Below are positions 24,869 through 35,090 of a DNA stretch of 64,000 nucleotides, one piece after another. Position 1 is the stretch's first letter; the number at the start of each line of letters is the position of its first letter. Source of the DNA: Chitinibacter tainanensis DSM 15459 (lineage in GTDB: Bacteria > Pseudomonadota > Gammaproteobacteria > Burkholderiales > Chitinibacteraceae); NCBI RefSeq assembly GCF_000429785.1, contig NZ_KE386951.1, positions 238,209 through 302,208 of the forward strand, in the 5' to 3' direction. The notes under the pieces are model-generated. The model was not told the DNA's origin and searched no databases. It saw only the letters and a program-made list of their open reading frames with translations. A program made the position numbers and the translations under genes.

Positions 24869-26938
24869 TTAGTCGGCCAGCAGCGACAGCTCGGCCACGC
24901 GATTCATTACTTCGGCCAGCGCGCTCAACAGCGCCAGACGATTGCCACGCACCGCCAGATCGTCGGCCATGACCATCACACCATCGAAGAAGGCATCTAC
25001 GGGGGCTTTCAGCGCGGCCAGTTGCTTGAGCGCGCTGGTGAAGTCATTGGCCGCCAGCGCTGCCGCCACGGGCGCTTGCAAGGTTTGCAGCGCGGCAAAC
25101 AGCTCTTGCTCGGCCGTTTCTTGCAGCAAGGCCGCGTCCAGGGCTGGCACTTCGCCTTCGACTTTTTTCAGGATATTGCGAATCCGCTTATTCGCAGCCG
25201 CCAGTGCGGCTGATTCGGGCAAGGCCTTAAATTCGGCCACAGCCGCCAGACGCACCAGCAAATCATCGATGCGGCTTGGTTTCAGCGCCAGCACAGCATC
25301 AATATCTGCAGCCGGATAATCCGCTGCCAGCAGGTTTTTCAGGCGATCGAGCATAAAGCCATACAGGCCTTCCACCGTGCCTTCGGCAATCAGGCCGGCC
25401 GGGAATTGCGCGGCCGTGGTGCGCAGCAATTCGCGCAGATCCAGCGGTGATTGCAGGGCGATCCGCAACACGCCCAGCGCCGCACGGCGCAGCCCGAATG
25501 GATCTTTGTCGCCAGTTGGAATCAGGCCAATCCCGTAAATACCGACCAGCGTTTCGAGCTTATCCGCCAGTGAAACCGCTTGCGCAGTCGCACCTTCAGG
25601 CAGGGTATCGCCCGCAAACTTAGGTTTGTAATGGGCTTCAACCGCATACGCCACCTCGGTATCTTCACCGTCGTGCTTGGCGTAGTACTGACCCATAATG
25701 CCTTGCAGCTCAGGGAATTCACCCACCATATCGGTCAGCAAATCGGCCTTGGCCAGATAGGCCGCGCGCTCGGCTTTGGCCACATCGGCCCCAAGCAAAC
25801 CAGCAATGGCGCCGGCAACCGCTTGCAAGCGCTGTACGCGCTCCAGCTGCGAGCCGATCTTGTTGTGGTAAACGACATTGGCGAGCTTCGGCACCCGGCT
25901 ATCAAGCGGCGCTTTTTTATCTTGTTCGAAGAAGAATTTGGCATCAGACAGGCGCGCGCGCAGCACGCGCTCGTTGCCGTTAATGATGTGGCTGCTGTCG
26001 CTGGTTTGCAGATTAGACACCAGCAAGAACTGATTCATCAGCTTGCCGTTACCATCCAGCAGCGGGAAGTATTTCTGATTTTGCTGCATGGTGAGGATCA
26101 GGCATTCCTGCGGCACTTGCAGAAATTCGGCTTCAAATTCACCTTTGAGTACCACCGGCCATTCCACCAGCGCGGTGACTTCGTCAAACAGCGCTTCATC
26201 GGCAGCGATGCGGGCATTCAGTGCGGCGGCGGCTTCCTGCAGTTTTTCACTGATCAGGGCTTTGCGGGCGGCGAGGCTGGCCACCACTTTGCCTTCTTCA
26301 TACATTTGGCGCGCATAGCCGGCCGCATTGGCAATGGTCAGCTCACCCTGCGACAGGAAACGATGCCCGCGTGTGGTTTGACCTGAGCTTAAATGCAGCA
26401 CCTGACCGGGCACCACGTGTTCGCCGTGCAACATGATCAGGCCATGCACCGGACGGATAAACTGGCCATCGCGATCGGCCCAGCGCATCATTTTGGGCGC
26501 CGGCAGTTTTTTCACTGCTGCCGCCACGATGTCGGCCAGCACCGTCGCCAGCGGCTCGCCCGCCTTCACCGAACGGAATACATACACATCCTGCTTGCCG
26601 TCATGCACGGTGCCCAGCTGATCCAGCTGCTCGGCACTCAGACCGCACGAGCGGGCAAAACCCAGCAAGGCGGGGCTAGGCTGGCCATCTTTAAAACCTG
26701 CGCTCACTGCAGGGCCGCGTTTTTCGATGGCCTGCTCAGGCTGCACCGCCGCCACATCCGCCACAGTGACCGCCAAACGGCGTGGGCTGGCAAAAGTATT
26801 CACTTCGCTGCTGGCAGGGGCAAAGCCCAGTTTCACTAGCTCCGCGGCAATACTTTCGGCAAACGCAGCGCCGAGCTTAGGCAACGCCTTGGGAGGGAGT
26901 TCTTCTGTAAACAGTTCGATCAGTAAGGTTGGATTCAT
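24869..26938 (-). CDS. glyS: Glycyl-tRNA synthetase beta subunit
   Basis: Beta subunit (689 residues) of the alpha2-beta2 glycyl-tRNA synthetase; it carries the tRNA-binding and anticodon-binding parts. The N-terminus MNPTLLIELFTEELPPKALPKL is characteristic, and an HD-like region plus a C-terminal DALR-type helical part (ALNAFDNV-like helices rich in Ala/Leu) follow. The start at 26938 is preferred because an in-frame ATG eight codons upstream touches its own ribosome-like site. The alpha subunit is encoded upstream, past one small lipoprotein gene. Confidence 0.95.
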   Translation of the reverse strand: MNPTLLIELFTEELPPKALPKLGAAFAESIAAELVKLGFAPASSEVNTFASPRRLAVTVADVAAVQPEQAIEKRGPAVSAGFKDGQPSPALLGFARSCGLSAEQLDQLGTVHDGKQDVYVFRSVKAGEPLATVLADIVAAAVKKLPAPKMMRWADRDGQFIRPVHGLIMLHGEHVVPGQVLHLSSGQTTRGHRFLSQGELTIANAAGYARQMYEEGKVVASLAARKALISEKLQEAAAALNARIAADEALFDEVTALVEWPVVLKGEFEAEFLQVPQECLILTMQQNQKYFPLLDGNGKLMNQFLLVSNLQTSDSSHIINGNERVLRARLSDAKFFFEQDKKAPLDSRVPKLANVVYHNKIGSQLERVQRLQAVAGAIAGLLGADVAKAERAAYLAKADLLTDMVGEFPELQGIMGQYYAKHDGEDTEVAYAVEAHYKPKFAGDTLPEGATAQAVSLADKLETLVGIYGIGLIPTGDKDPFGLRRAALGVLRIALQSPLDLRELLRTTAAQFPAGLIAEGTVEGLYGFMLDRLKNLLAADYPAADIDAVLALKPSRIDDLLVRLAAVAEFKALPESAALAAANKRIRNILKKVEGEVPALDAALLQETAEQELFAALQTLQAPVAAALAANDFTSALKQLAALKAPVDAFFDGVMVMADDLAVRGNRLALLSALAEVMNRVAELSLLAD

Positions 26939-26968
26939 ATGCTTTTGCTGCGTTGGCAGCATCCTCAG

Positions 26969-27454
26969 TTATTCTTCAGCTTGCTTGGCCTGCTCTTTTT
27001 CGGCCATCATTTTGCACACTTGGGCCACGAAATCCGCCCCGAAAGTACCCGGCTGCTGGGGCGCAAATTCCCACTGAAAGCCCGGCACGTCGTAGCGGGC
27101 GACTTCCAGATCATCCGCATCATTCATCGACACCGCCACGCCGGCCATCTTGCCAGAGGGGCAATCAATGGCCTGCCGGGTGTATTTGTAGCGGTACTTG
27201 CCCTTGGAAGTGCCATCAATCTGGTCTTCGTTAAAGCGCTGCACCATCCAGACAAAGGTGTAATTCTGCTCGGCATAACCGGCATCATGCTGGATCGAAT
27301 TGACATCCACCAGGGTTTCAAAGTCCGGCATTTTGCCGTAGCTGCGCCAGTCGGCTTTTTGATCCGGCACCGGCACCGGGCCGCTCACCTTGTCCTCGTA
27401 TTTGCCGCACGCTGCCACAGTCACTACCAGTAAACCCAATAACAGACGTTGCAT
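26969..27454 (-). CDS. Small lipoprotein between glyQ and glyS
   Basis: Predicted lipoprotein of 161 residues. Signal peptide MQRLLLGLLVVTVAAC has a lipobox (VAAC, Cys16). The mature part has VDVNSIQHDAGYAEQNYTFVWM, a paired Cys at 138 and near the end (CPSGK, VCKMM), and a Glu/Lys tail. The pattern of strands and two Cys reminds me of the surface-adhesin-E-like fold of Neisseria and Haemophilus, but this is a weak match and no binding residues can be read. It lies 15 bases after glyQ and 30 bases before glyS. Confidence 0.65.
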   Translation of the reverse strand: MQRLLLGLLVVTVAACGKYEDKVSGPVPVPDQKADWRSYGKMPDFETLVDVNSIQHDAGYAEQNYTFVWMVQRFNEDQIDGTSKGKYRYKYTRQAIDCPSGKMAGVAVSMNDADDLEVARYDVPGFQWEFAPQQPGTFGADFVAQVCKMMAEKEQAKQAEE

Positions 27455-27469
27455 GTGCGGCTCCTTCGT

Positions 27470-28375
27470 TTATTTGGCGGCTTTCTCTACCGGCTGGCAC
27501 ATCGGGAAGCCCAAGGCTTCGCGCGAATCGTAATAAGCCTGCGCCACCAGCCGCGCCAGATTGCGCACGCGGGCGATGTAGGCCGCACGCTCAGTCACCG
27601 AAATCGCGCCACGCGCATCCAGCAGATTGAACATGTGTGAGCATTTCATCACCATTTCAAAGCCTGGCAGCGCAAGGCCGCCTTCGATCAGGCGCTTGGC
27701 TTCGGCTTCAAACTGATTGAATTGATCAAACAGGAACGGCACATTCGATTGCTCGAAGTTGTAAATCGATTGCTCGACTTCGTTCTGATGATAGATGTCG
27801 CCGTAGGTGACTTTCTGGCCGTTCGGGTATTCGGTCCAAACGATGTCGTAGATGTTGTCCACGCCTTGCAGATACATCGCTAGACGCTCAACCCCGTAGG
27901 TAATCTCGCCCAATACCGGCTTGCAATCCAGACCGCCCACTTGCTGGAAGTAGGTAAATTGCGTCACTTCCATCCCGTTGAGCCACACTTCCCAGCCCAG
28001 CCCCCAGGCGCCCAGCGTTGGGCTTTCCCAGTCGTCTTCCACAAAGCGCACATCGTGGACTTTGGTATCAATACCCAGGTATTCCAGCGAGCCCAGATAC
28101 AGCTCTTGGATATTGTCTGGCGAAGGCTTGAGCACCACTTGGTATTGGTAATAATGCTGGCAGCGGTTGGGGTTCTCGCCATAGCGGCCGTCTTTCGGGC
28201 GGCGGCAAGGCTGAACGTAGGCGGCATTCCATGGCTCGGGGCCCAGTGATCGCAGGAAAGTCGCCGTGTGGAAGGTGCCCGCCCCCACTTCGATATCGTA
28301 GGGTTGCAGCAGGGCACAACCGTGGTCACTCCAGTAATTTTGGAGCTTTAACAAGATTTCCTGAAAAGTCAGCAT
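27470..28375 (-). CDS. glyQ: Glycyl-tRNA synthetase alpha subunit
   Basis: Catalytic alpha subunit, 301 residues, class II aminoacyl-tRNA synthetase. [19 protein letters not shown] is the typical start, and [18 protein letters not shown] and [19 protein letters not shown] (motif 2 region) line the aminoacyl-adenylate site. The start at 28375 is favoured; a TTG six codons upstream is the only alternative. Heads the block glyQ-lipoprotein-glyS-gmhB-plsC-ygjP and diverges from slt. Confidence 0.95.
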   Translation of the reverse strand: MLTFQEILLKLQNYWSDHGCALLQPYDIEVGAGTFHTATFLRSLGPEPWNAAYVQPCRRPKDGRYGENPNRCQHYYQYQVVLKPSPDNIQELYLGSLEYLGIDTKVHDVRFVEDDWESPTLGAWGLGWEVWLNGMEVTQFTYFQQVGGLDCKPVLGEITYGVERLAMYLQGVDNIYDIVWTEYPNGQKVTYGDIYHQNEVEQSIYNFEQSNVPFLFDQFNQFEAEAKRLIEGGLALPGFEMVMKCSHMFNLLDARGAISVTERAAYIARVRNLARLVAQAYYDSREALGFPMCQPVEKAAK

Positions 28376-28615
28376 GTGTTCTTTGGGCGCCAAAAGCGCG
28401 GCTAAAATTTTCTAAACTCGCTAATTCTACTTGGTTTTGCCCTCCCCGTGCCACGCCACGGCGGCAAGCAGGGCTGAGTGCAACATTCGGCAGCGCCAGA
28501 TGCCACAAATTACCTACACAAAACTGAACAAAACCACCCCATTGATGCAAGACAAGCCTGCAGCCCTCGTTTATCCTTAGCGCTGCCGTCCCGCCACTGT
28601 AAATTGCTGCTGTCC

Positions 28616-30568
28616 ATGTTAAAAAAAGCCACCCTGATTATGCTGAGCTGCCTGCTGGCCGCCAGCGCCCAAGCCCGCATGAACCTTGACGAGCTACGCG
28701 AAGCCGCGCGCGCCCGAGATATGGTTGCGCTCGCCCAACTGAGCGAGCAAAGCGTGGGCGACCCGCTGGAAATGTATCCGCGCTATTACTACCTCACAAC
28801 CCAGATTAATCAAACCAGCGATGGCGATGCCGGCCAGTTTCTCAGCCGCTACTCCCCCAGCCCTCTGGCCGAGCGCTTTCTGGCCGACTGGCTTAAAGAG
28901 CTGGCCCGCCGCCAAGATTGGGCGCAATACGAGGTGTATTACAGCCGGCTTGAGAGCCCGAACGCCGAGCAGATCTGCTTGAAACAGCAAGCCATGCTCA
29001 AGCGCAATGATTTCAGCGCATTGGCCAATCATCGCCAGTTGTGGTTTAGCGCCAAACCCCAAGCCAGCGCCTGTAACCCCTACTTTGAAGCGCTGTTTAG
29101 CCAAGGCCTGCTCAAAGAAGAAGACATCTGGTGGCGCATTCGGCAGGCGCTGAGCAACAATCAGCTCGACCTCGCCCGGCAGCTGGCGGCCCGCGTGGGG
29201 AGTCCCGAGTATCTGGTGCCACGCCCACCAGTGATGGTGAAGAAAGGCAAAAAAAGCACTCCGGTCCTCACCGCCAATCTCAATACTGTCAACACCGCGC
29301 CCGAGCGCTGGGTGGATGAAATCGACACCAGCAGCCGCGCTGGCCGTGAGCTATGGCTGTTTGCGGTCGAGAAAATCGCTCGCAATAATCCGGCCCAAGC
29401 TGCCCGTTTGCTAAGCGATAGCAGTCTGCCGGCCACCGAGCTGCAATTTGGCTGGCAGCAGCTGGGGCAAATCGCCGCCCGGCGCAATCTGCCCGAAGCC
29501 TCGCAATGGATCGCGCGTGGGCATTTACAAGATTTAAGTAGCGATGATCGCGCCTGGACCATCCGTGCCGCGCTGCGTAGTGGCGACTGGAAAACCGTTG
29601 AGCAACGCATCAACGCCCTACCCGCTGATGAGCAACAAGACAGCGCCTGGCGCTATTGGAAAGCCCGCGCGCTGCTGGCGCAAAACAAAGCTGCCACCGC
29701 CAATGCGCTGTGGACGGAATTAAGCCAGGAAATCGACTTTTATGGCCTGCTGGCTCGCGAAGAGCTGGGTAGCATCCTCAGCGCGCCAGTGCCGGGCTAC
29801 AAAGCCAGCAAAGACGATCTGGCCGCGATCAATCAAGTACCGGGCGTGCGCCGCGCGCTGCTGCTGAATGATCAGGGCTGGCGCATCGAGGCCAATCGTG
29901 AATGGAACGCCGCCATGCGGGGGCTGAGCGATCAGCAACTGCTCGCCGCCGCCGAGCTGGCCAGCCGCAATCAGATGTACGACCGCAGTATTTTCGCGGC
30001 CATGCGCCCGAAAACGCTCAATGATTTCAGCCTGCGCTTTCCACTACCGTATCGGGCTTCGGTCGAGAGTGCGGCCAAAGCCAATGGCCTGGATCCGGCC
30101 TGGGTCTTTGGGCTGATCCGCCAGGAAAGCCGCTTTATCGCCGACATCCGCTCTAGCGCCGGTGCTACCGGCTTGATGCAGCTGATGCCCGCCACCGCGC
30201 AGTGGGTGGCCAAGAAAATGAATCTCAGCGATTTCAAACTCAGCGATATGAGCGACCCTGAGATCAATCCGCAATTGGGCAGCTACTATCTGGCCTACTG
30301 GACCGAGCGGTTTGGCGGCAACCCGGTGCTGGCCACCGCCGGCTACAACGCTGGCCCCGGCAATGCGGGCAAATGGCGAGATGCGCGCGAATTGGAAGCG
30401 GCGATCTATATTGAGACGATCCCGTTTAACGAAACCCGCGATTATGTCAAAGCGGTGCTGACCAATGCGACGCATTATGCGCATTATTTCCCGGGTAGCA
30501 CGACCCAACTCTTGAAACGGCTGCCCGCGATTCCCGGCAAAAATTCCGCGCAGGAGGTTTCTGAATAA
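28616..30568 (+). CDS. slt: Soluble lytic murein transglycosylase
   Basis: Periplasmic enzyme of 650 residues that cleaves peptidoglycan between MurNAc and GlcNAc with 1,6-anhydro product. The start at 28616 opens a signal peptide (MLKKATLIMLSCLLAASAQA). A long alpha-helical superhelix region (about 25-480) is followed by the SLT domain, with catalytic Glu504 in RQESRF, then GATGLMQLMPATA and AGYNAGPGNA. An upstream in-frame ATG would place 46 extra residues before the signal peptide. The stop overlaps the next start by one base (TAATG). Confidence 0.93.
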   Translation: MLKKATLIMLSCLLAASAQARMNLDELREAARARDMVALAQLSEQSVGDPLEMYPRYYYLTTQINQTSDGDAGQFLSRYSPSPLAERFLADWLKELARRQDWAQYEVYYSRLESPNAEQICLKQQAMLKRNDFSALANHRQLWFSAKPQASACNPYFEALFSQGLLKEEDIWWRIRQALSNNQLDLARQLAARVGSPEYLVPRPPVMVKKGKKSTPVLTANLNTVNTAPERWVDEIDTSSRAGRELWLFAVEKIARNNPAQAARLLSDSSLPATELQFGWQQLGQIAARRNLPEASQWIARGHLQDLSSDDRAWTIRAALRSGDWKTVEQRINALPADEQQDSAWRYWKARALLAQNKAATANALWTELSQEIDFYGLLAREELGSILSAPVPGYKASKDDLAAINQVPGVRRALLLNDQGWRIEANREWNAAMRGLSDQQLLAAAELASRNQMYDRSIFAAMRPKTLNDFSLRFPLPYRASVESAAKANGLDPAWVFGLIRQESRFIADIRSSAGATGLMQLMPATAQWVAKKMNLSDFKLSDMSDPEINPQLGSYYLAYWTERFGGNPVLATAGYNAGPGNAGKWRDARELEAAIYIETIPFNETRDYVKAVLTNATHYAHYFPGSTTQLLKRLPAIPGKNSAQEVSE

Positions 30569-31512
30569 TGGCACTTTCCATTCTGTTGATTGGCGGCTCT
30601 GGGTTTATCGGTCGCCAGATTGCGGCCAAGCTCGCCCGGGCTGGCCATCGCCTCACCGTTCCGACCCGCCACCGCGAAGCCACCAAGGCCGATCTGTTGG
30701 TGTTGCCAGGCTGCGAAGTGGTGAATGCCAATGTGCATGATCCGGCCACGCTGGCTCAGCTCTGCCATGGGCAGGATGTGGTAATTAATCTGGTGGGTAT
30801 ATTGCAGGGAAGCGCAGCAGACTTTGCTCACAGCCATATACTCCTTACCGAAAAGATTATCGCCGCCTGCAAAAGCGCGGGCGTGCAGCGCTATTTGCAC
30901 ATGAGCGCGCTGGGTGCCGACGTGAACGGCCCTTCACACTACCAGCGCAGCAAGGGCGAGGCCGAAGCCAAAGTGCGCGCCAGTGAGCTGGCGTGGACGA
31001 TCTTCCGCCCCTCGGTGGTGTTTGGCGCGCAGGATAGCTTTTTGAATCTGTTTGCCAGCCTGCAGGCGTTTGCGCCGGTGGTGCCGATTGGTGGCGCAGA
31101 CACCCGCTTTCAGCCGGTGTGGGTGGGCGATGTGGCCGAAGCATTTGCTGTGGCGGTTAGCCGGCGCGATCTGATTGGGCAAACACTGAGTTTGGTGGGC
31201 CATAAAGTCTATACCCTGCGCGAGCTGGTGCAGCTGAGCGGCCGCCTCAGCGGCCACCCCCGCTGCGTGATCGGGCTGCCAAACTGGGCGGCGCGCCTGC
31301 AAGCCACCTTGATGAGTGTGCTGCCCAAGCCCCCGGTCAGCCACGATAATTTAGATTCATTGCAAGTGGATAATGTTGATCCGGCAGGGTTTGCGGCGAT
31401 TTTGGGCTGGCAGCCCAGCGCGCTGGAAACCATCGCCCCTGAATATCTTGCCGGCCAAAACCCAGCCCGGCGGCTGGATGAATTGCGTCGGCAGGCCCGT
31501 CGTTCTCACTAA
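30568..31512 (+). CDS. NDUFA9-like NAD(P)-binding epimerase-family protein
   Basis: Rossmann-fold protein of 314 residues of the atypical SDR type related to complex I subunit NDUFA9. LLIGGSGFIGRQIA (6-19) is the dinucleotide site; HMSALGAD and YQRSKGEAE give the Tyr-x-x-x-Lys pair (YQRSK). The later segment IFRPSVVFGAQDSFLN is typical. The exact substrate is not known for the bacterial members. Coupled to slt by one-base overlap, and followed by the RRM gene after 14 bases. Confidence 0.82.
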   Translation: MALSILLIGGSGFIGRQIAAKLARAGHRLTVPTRHREATKADLLVLPGCEVVNANVHDPATLAQLCHGQDVVINLVGILQGSAADFAHSHILLTEKIIAACKSAGVQRYLHMSALGADVNGPSHYQRSKGEAEAKVRASELAWTIFRPSVVFGAQDSFLNLFASLQAFAPVVPIGGADTRFQPVWVGDVAEAFAVAVSRRDLIGQTLSLVGHKVYTLRELVQLSGRLSGHPRCVIGLPNWAARLQATLMSVLPKPPVSHDNLDSLQVDNVDPAGFAAILGWQPSALETIAPEYLAGQNPARRLDELRRQARRSH

Positions 31513-31526
31513 CCGGAGGTAGCACC

Positions 31527-31787
31527 ATGCAGTTGTTAATCAGTAACCTGCCCGTCAGTACCACCGCAGAAGATGTCCACCGCCTGCTAACCGAACAACT
31601 CGGCGCCCCTGCGCCGCTGGATATCCGCCTGGAAACCGGTGCTGGCGAGCGCAATGCGCTGGCCTGCGTGCGCTATCCGGAAGACGCTCCGGCCGCACTG
31701 GGCAAGGTACTAGACGAAAAGATCAGCGGCTTGCATTATCAGGGCCACGATCTGGACGCCACCATTTCGCATAATTTTAAGGAGTAA
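31527..31787 (+). CDS. Small RRM-type RNA-binding protein
   Basis: Protein of 86 residues with a single RRM-like fold. The first strand LLISNLP is RNP2-like and the NALACVRY strand sits where RNP1 would be, but lacks its aromatic pair, so RNA binding may be altered. Start has a strong GGAGGTAGCACC upstream. It lies between the NDUFA9-like gene and ldhA, six bases before the next start, in one operon. Confidence 0.75.
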   Translation: MQLLISNLPVSTTAEDVHRLLTEQLGAPAPLDIRLETGAGERNALACVRYPEDAPAALGKVLDEKISGLHYQGHDLDATISHNFKE

Positions 31788-31792
31788 GCCCC

Positions 31793-32788
31793 ATGCGGGT
31801 CGCCGTGTTTGACAGCAAACGATTCGATCGCCAGACCCTGGAAGCGGCCAATGCCGCCCACCAGCATGAGCTGGTGTTTTTCGAGGAACGGCTGGGCATC
31901 CACACGGCCCCGCTGGCAGATGGTTTTGAGGTGGTCTGCCCGTTTGTGAATGACCGCCTCGATGCCCCCACACTCGCCAAGCTCGCCAAATACGGCGTGC
32001 GTCATGTGGCGCTGCGCTGCGCCGGTTTTAACGGCGTTGACCTCGTGGCGGCCCAGCAATTGGGCATTCCGGTCACGCGTGTGCCGGCCTACTCGCCCGA
32101 GGCGGTGGCCGAGCATGTTTTTGCACTGCTGCTAACGCTCAGCCGCAAAATTCACCGCGCCTACAATCGGGTGCGCGAAGGGAATTTCCAGCTCGAAGGG
32201 CTGGAGGGTTTTAATCTGCACGGCAAAACCTTCGGGATTTTGGGTGCAGGCAAAATCGGCCTGGCCACTGCCCGCATCGCCCGCGGCTTTGGCTGCAAGG
32301 TGTTGGCCTATGATCCCTACCCGCCCAAAGAGTGCGATGTCGATTGCACCTTTATGACGCTCGAAGAAGTCATGGCCGGCAGCGATATTTTGTCGCTGCA
32401 CACCCCGCTGATGGCCAGCACGCAGCATTTAATCAATGCCGAGACGCTCTCGCACATGAAAGCTGGCGTGATTATTCTGAATACCTCACGCGGCGGTCTG
32501 ATTGATACCCGCGCCGCCCTCGCCGCGCTCAAAAGCGGCCAGATTGGCGGCTTGGGGCTGGATGTATACGAGCATGAGGAAGGCGTGTTTTTTGAAGATC
32601 ACTCCGATAGCGTGCTGAAAGACGATATTCTGGCGCGGTTGACCACCTTTCCGAATGTGCTTATCACCTCGCATCAGGGTTATCTAACCGATGTGGCGCT
32701 GAAAAACATCGCAGAAACCACGTTGCAAAATATCACCGACCAAGCCAATGGCCAGCCTTTGCGCAATGAGGTAAAGCCGAGTGCCTAG
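31793..32788 (+). CDS. ldhA: D-lactate dehydrogenase (2-hydroxyacid dehydrogenase)
   Basis: NADH-dependent enzyme of 331 residues reducing pyruvate to D-lactate. GILGAGKIGLATARI is the nucleotide-binding loop, and the catalytic set is visible as Arg in LNTSRGGLID, Glu in YEHEEGVFFE and His in SHQGYLT. RVPAYSPEAVAEHVF is a typical LdhA segment. AAGGAG lies upstream. Its last codons overlap the GTG start of the sensor kinase by eight bases. Confidence 0.93.
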   Translation: MRVAVFDSKRFDRQTLEAANAAHQHELVFFEERLGIHTAPLADGFEVVCPFVNDRLDAPTLAKLAKYGVRHVALRCAGFNGVDLVAAQQLGIPVTRVPAYSPEAVAEHVFALLLTLSRKIHRAYNRVREGNFQLEGLEGFNLHGKTFGILGAGKIGLATARIARGFGCKVLAYDPYPPKECDVDCTFMTLEEVMAGSDILSLHTPLMASTQHLINAETLSHMKAGVIILNTSRGGLIDTRAALAALKSGQIGGLGLDVYEHEEGVFFEDHSDSVLKDDILARLTTFPNVLITSHQGYLTDVALKNIAETTLQNITDQANGQPLRNEVKPSA

Positions 32789-35090
32789 CCCGCGCTTTGG
32801 CACCCACAAGACCATTGAATCGCGCTGGCTGCTGACACTCCCCTCGTTTGCCGCCGCGCTTTTCAGCCTTGCGCTGGCCATTTTCCTGATCTTTACCGCC
32901 TACAGTGATCGCTCGGCACGCAATAACAGCCTGACGCAGGATCTGCTCTGGCAAAAGCAGGCGCTCACCACCCGGGTGGATAATTTCACCCACCAACTAC
33001 GTACCGTGGCCGCCAGCATGGCCACCGATGGTCTGGCCTCGGCCGAATTCACCGCCCGCACGCTGAGTCTGTTACAAGAATCCCCGGAAATCATCGCGCT
33101 GGAATATGTGGATGAAACCGGCCGCCAGCGCTGGCGCGAGCCCGAAATCAAAGTGGCCGAGCTGCCCGACTATCGCCACCCGGAGCTGATCGCGATTCGC
33201 GATGCGGTGCTGGCCGGCGCGCCCAGCGCCTACAGCAAAATCATTATGGTGGCGGAAGATATGCCGGTGCTGGCCATCGCAGTGCCGATTACGCTCAATT
33301 TCAATGGCCGCCATGTGCTGATCGCCCAGCTCAATTTACGCACCATGTTGCAACAGCAAGTGCCGTGGTGGATTGCCCAACGCTATCAAATCAGCCTCTG
33401 GCAGCAAGAAAAACTATTAGCTGGCCGCTTTGATCGCTCGCACGACGCCAGCCACCTCAATAGCAGCATTGATCTGGCCTGGGGCCCCAATCAACTCAAA
33501 CTCACCGCGCATGTGTATGCGCAAAAACGCGATAACTGGCAAACTGCGCTCACGCTGGTGGTGGGGGCGCTGTCATTGCTGATGCTGGCCTCCACCTGGG
33601 CGCTACGCCGGCACATCAAAGAGCGCCAGCGCACCGAAGCCCAGTTGCGCCAGGAGCAAGCCCTGCGTGAATCGATGGAAAACTCGCTGGTCACCGGCAT
33701 TCGGGCCATGGACCTAGAAGGCCGGCTCTTCTATGTGAACCGTGCGTTTTGCGAGATGGTGGGCTATTCACAGGAAAAACTCTTGGGCGCTTCGCACCCC
33801 ATGCCCTACTGGCCGCCGGAAGACATCGAAGAATGCATGGCCATTTACCGTGCGATTCTCAGTGGCCGTGCCGATAGCACCGGCTACCAGATGCGCTTTA
33901 TGCGCAGCAATGGCGAGCGCTTTGATGTGCGGCTGTATGCCACCAAGCTGATTGATGGTGAAGGTGTGCACACCGGCTGGATTAGCGCAATTTACGACAT
34001 TACCGAGCTACAGCGCGAGCGCGAGGCACTGCAAGCGTCGCATGAGCGTTTTGTGGCCGTGCTCAATGGCCTAGATGCGGCGGTATCGGTGTCCGATGCC
34101 AATTCAGGCGAGCTACTGCTGTCCAACCGGCAATTTGATCGCGCTTTTGATATCCCCGAAAAACACGGCCGTTATTGCAATATTCCGGTGGTTAGCCGGC
34201 ATAAACGCCTGCCGGTCGATGGCGAATGGTTTGATGATTTTCACCAGCGCTGGTATCAGGTAAAAAGCCGCAGCAGCGTGTGGGTAGATGGCTCCGAAGT
34301 GTGGCTGGAAATCGCCACCGATGTCACAGTACTGAAAACCGCGCAGGAGCAAGAGCGCCAGCAAAACGAGCAACTCCAGCAAACCACCCGCCTGATCAGC
34401 ATGGGCGAAATGGCCTCCAGCCTTGCGCATGAGCTCAACCAGCCGCTGGCCGCCATTGCCAGCTATGCCACTGGCTGCCGCAATGTGCTGTCGCAAGCCG
34501 AGCCCAATGTGGCGCAACTGGATCAGGCGATTGAAAAAATGGCCGCGCAGGCCAAACGCGCCGGGCAAATCATCCGCGGAATTCGCGAATTCGTGCAGCG
34601 CCGCGCACCGCACCGCACCCGCTGCGAAGTGAGTGAGCTTTTGGAAACTGTGCTCACCTTATTAGGCGCAGAGATCAAAAAAGCCCAAGTCAAACTGCAA
34701 GTCGAGCGCGACCCAGAGCTGCCGGCAATTTACGCCGATGCCGTGATGCTGGAACAAGTCATGTTTAATCTGAGCAAAAACGCCATCGAAGCGATGGCCG
34801 CTACGCCTGTGAAAGATCGGGCACTCAAGATCATCTTGCGCAAACAGGACGAAATGCTGGCAGTCAGCATTATTGATCGCGGTACCGGCATCAGCGACGA
34901 GCAGATGGAGCAGCTCTTCAAGCCCTTCTACACCACCAAGGGCAGCGGCATGGGCATGGGGCTGAATATCTGCCGCTCGATCATCGAGCACCATCAGGGC
35001 CGGCTGTGGGTGGAGGCCAACCCTGCCGGCGGCACGATTTTCCGCTTTACTCTGCCCCTAGTGCTCGAAAACGAAGCCTACGAGCCTTAG
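32781..35090 (+). CDS. Membrane-bound PAS sensor histidine kinase
   Basis: Sensor kinase of 769 residues with a GTG start (no ATG near; GAGGT upstream). Two membrane segments (about 17-40 and 255-275) enclose a periplasmic sensor region of about 210 residues. Two PAS-like segments follow (about 300-415 and 425-530), then a FixL-like kinase core: H-box with His550 (LAHELNQPLAA), N-box NLSKNAIEAM, G1 DRGTGI and G2 GSGMGMGLN. No receiver domain is attached. The partner may be the FixJ-type regulator at 42407, now 7 kb away across the arn operon. The 3' end overlaps the convergent arnD stop by four bases. Confidence 0.9.
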   Translation: MPSPRFGTHKTIESRWLLTLPSFAAALFSLALAIFLIFTAYSDRSARNNSLTQDLLWQKQALTTRVDNFTHQLRTVAASMATDGLASAEFTARTLSLLQESPEIIALEYVDETGRQRWREPEIKVAELPDYRHPELIAIRDAVLAGAPSAYSKIIMVAEDMPVLAIAVPITLNFNGRHVLIAQLNLRTMLQQQVPWWIAQRYQISLWQQEKLLAGRFDRSHDASHLNSSIDLAWGPNQLKLTAHVYAQKRDNWQTALTLVVGALSLLMLASTWALRRHIKERQRTEAQLRQEQALRESMENSLVTGIRAMDLEGRLFYVNRAFCEMVGYSQEKLLGASHPMPYWPPEDIEECMAIYRAILSGRADSTGYQMRFMRSNGERFDVRLYATKLIDGEGVHTGWISAIYDITELQREREALQASHERFVAVLNGLDAAVSVSDANSGELLLSNRQFDRAFDIPEKHGRYCNIPVVSRHKRLPVDGEWFDDFHQRWYQVKSRSSVWVDGSEVWLEIATDVTVLKTAQEQERQQNEQLQQTTRLISMGEMASSLAHELNQPLAAIASYATGCRNVLSQAEPNVAQLDQAIEKMAAQAKRAGQIIRGIREFVQRRAPHRTRCEVSELLETVLTLLGAEIKKAQVKLQVERDPELPAIYADAVMLEQVMFNLSKNAIEAMAATPVKDRALKIILRKQDEMLAVSIIDRGTGISDEQMEQLFKPFYTTKGSGMGMGLNICRSIIEHHQGRLWVEANPAGGTIFRFTLPLVLENEAYEP

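Noticed and set aside
25580-26386. Plus-strand open frame of 268 codons opposite glyS
   Set aside because: glyS is recognised over its full length on the other strand; the opposite frame has no family motifs.
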